DNA from: Bacillota bacterium
GTDB lineage: Bacteria; Bacillota; Clostridia; Lachnospirales; Lachnospiraceae
Direction of reading: 5' to 3'
DNA: 64,000 nucleotides
Assembly (NCBI GenBank): GCA_023393095.1
Contig: JAEWMT010000052.1
Coordinates: 1-64,000 of the forward strand
Positions 63,059 to 64,000 of the stretch are shown piece after piece. The stretch's first letter is position 1, and each line of letters opens with the position of its first letter. The notes beneath the pieces were generated by a model. That model was given only the letters and a program-made list of their open reading frames with translations. It was not told where the DNA came from and did no database searches. Position numbers and translations under genes: made by a program.

Positions 63059-63934
63059 ATGAACAAGAGAAGCGATAAAGCTTGGTATGCTTTATTTGTG
63101 TTTCCTTTAGTATTTATTTTTACAACAGTTGTGATTATACCATTTATCATAGGTATCGGGTATTCCTTCATATCTTGGGACGGGATGCCGTTAAATGAAA
63201 AAACCTTTGTGGGGGTTGACAATTTTACAAGACTGTTTGCGGACAGAAGATTTATCACCTCTGCGAGCCATACAGTTTTGTTTACTATATTTTCAGTGTT
63301 ATTAATTAATATTTTAGGACTATTCTTTGCATTGGTGGTGACCGGAAAGCTGAAGGTTCGTAATACTGCAAGAACTATGCTGTTCATGCCATATCTAATC
63401 GGCGGACTGATTTTAGGTTACATATGGAAATTCATCTTTACGGATGTTTTCAAATCAATCGGCGAGATGACCGGTTGGACTAAGATATTCTTTAGTTGGC
63501 TTCTTGATCCTAAGTATGCGCTGATTGCGATGATTATCGTTACAACTTGGCAGATGGCTGGTTATATCATGATTATCTATATCAACGGCATTCAGGCAAT
63601 GCCCGAGGAGATACTGGAGGCTGCTAAGGTGGATGGTGCAAGCTTTTGGCAGACCTTTTTCCGAATTAAGTTTCCGTTAATCATGCCTTCCTTTACAATT
63701 TGCCTTTTTTTAACCTTATCTAACTGTTTCAAAATGTTTGATGTAAACTTCTCTTTAACCGGTGGCGGCCCGAGTAACGCTACTGAGATGATGGCAATGA
63801 ATATCTACAATGAGACATACACACTAAACAATTACGGTTACGGTCAGGCGAAGGCAATTATCTTCTTTATTGCGGTAGCTGTTATTACCCTGATTCAGGT
63901 TTCCATCACTAAGAAGAGAGAGGTGGAAATGTAA
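63059..63934 (+). CDS. Sugar ABC importer permease 1 (MalF/UgpA-like)
   Basis: 291 residues with six membrane segments. The EAA-type cytoplasmic loop IEAAKVDGASFWQTFFRIKFPLIMP-like stretch (here LEAAKVDGASFWQTFFRIKFPLI) contacts the ATPase. FPLVFIFTTVVIIPFIIGIGYSF is the first helix. The start MNKRSDKAW is chosen because GGAGG lies five bases upstream; an ATG four codons earlier is not well placed. It overlaps the next permease by one base. Confidence 0.94.
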   Translation: MNKRSDKAWYALFVFPLVFIFTTVVIIPFIIGIGYSFISWDGMPLNEKTFVGVDNFTRLFADRRFITSASHTVLFTIFSVLLINILGLFFALVVTGKLKVRNTARTMLFMPYLIGGLILGYIWKFIFTDVFKSIGEMTGWTKIFFSWLLDPKYALIAMIIVTTWQMAGYIMIIYINGIQAMPEEILEAAKVDGASFWQTFFRIKFPLIMPSFTICLFLTLSNCFKMFDVNFSLTGGGPSNATEMMAMNIYNETYTLNNYGYGQAKAIIFFIAVAVITLIQVSITKKREVEM

Positions 63935-64000
63935 TGAAAAAATCTAGTAAGCTATTGCTGGAAATCCTAGTGGTGTCATTATGTCTATTTTATCTGTTCC
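63934..64000 (+). CDS. Sugar ABC importer permease 2, 5' end only
   Basis: Begins MKKSSKLLLEILVVSLCLF and runs off the right edge. Its place after permease 1, the one-base overlap and the hydrophobic start suggest a MalG/UgpE-like second permease. The ribosome site is AGAGAGGTGG. Confidence 0.7.
   Translation, partial: MKKSSKLLLEILVVSLCLFYLF

Noticed and set aside
1..64000. tRNA or rRNA genes
   Set aside because: No cloverleaf with conserved TTCGA-type loops and no rRNA core segments were noticed on either strand; a dedicated scan with a tRNA covariance model would settle this.

Overview
The window is AT-rich, densely packed Firmicute DNA. AGGAGG-type ribosome sites are strong, sigma-A promoters are typical, serS has a T-box leader, and there are lipoproteins, Big_2 surface domains and a complete Ech-type membrane hydrogenase. 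This points to an anaerobic fermentative clostridium, most likely of the Lachnospiraceae (Lachnoclostridium or Anaerocolumna type). That placement is inferred from gene content and protein style, not from a search. No tRNA, rRNA, CRISPR, phage or transposase gene was seen.

Layout. 1-4.1 kb (minus strand): a truncated gene, a Big_2 surface protein flanked by inverted repeats, a 209-bp palindromic element, and ddl-murF for peptidoglycan precursors. 4.4-9.6 kb: a nucleoside-type BMP/ABC importer with an attenuator-like hairpin after the binding protein. 9.7-12.7 kb: a nitroreductase, then an overlapping uncharacterised trio (DUF5685-like protein, J-domain/TPR protein with a Cys-rich tail, membrane protein). 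12.7-17 kb: a second palindromic element and two paralogous secreted proteins of unknown function. 17.2-20 kb: Old Yellow Enzyme, SDR reductase and PadR regulator. 20.2-22 kb: serS with its T-box. 22.2-25.1 kb: a TetR regulator and two nearly identical aldo/keto reductases, with similar operator sites before both units.

25.3-37 kb is the core of the window: echABCDEF followed by hypA, hypB, hypF, hypC, hypD and hypE. Together they encode an energy-converting, ferredoxin-linked [NiFe] hydrogenase and the machinery that builds its Fe(CN)2CO/Ni site. The large subunit ends exactly at the usual protease cleavage site, and no maturation protease gene is present. HypF carries a four-copy 30-bp in-frame repeat, and a six-copy repeat of about 22 bp lies between hypD and hypE. 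Next come agmatine deiminase and N-carbamoylputrescine amidase (putrescine formation).

37-64 kb is accessory: ROK regulator and MATE exporter; a secreted SLH-like protein; a hybrid histidine kinase and a REC-HDOD protein; AraC regulator and PPOX-type flavin protein; an ArsR regulator beside a four-domain CoA-disulfide-reductase/rhodanese/TusA/DsrE fusion (sulfane-sulfur metabolism); a ferredoxin-like aldo/keto reductase; MarR, two half-permeases and an EFR1-type flavodoxin/ferredoxin; a NagZ-like GH3 lipoprotein; a methyl-accepting chemotaxis protein; and a LacI-regulated sugar ABC importer that runs off the right edge. The 5' end of the NagZ gene recurs as a decayed copy on the other side of the chemotaxis gene.

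Most notable observations: a palindromic element family with long and short versions (1401-1609, 47481-47593, and a divergent core at 43046-43144), the DUF5685/J-domain trio with two Asp-rich motifs, the pre-trimmed Ech large subunit, the repeat arrays in and around the hyp genes, and the NagZ-end duplication.
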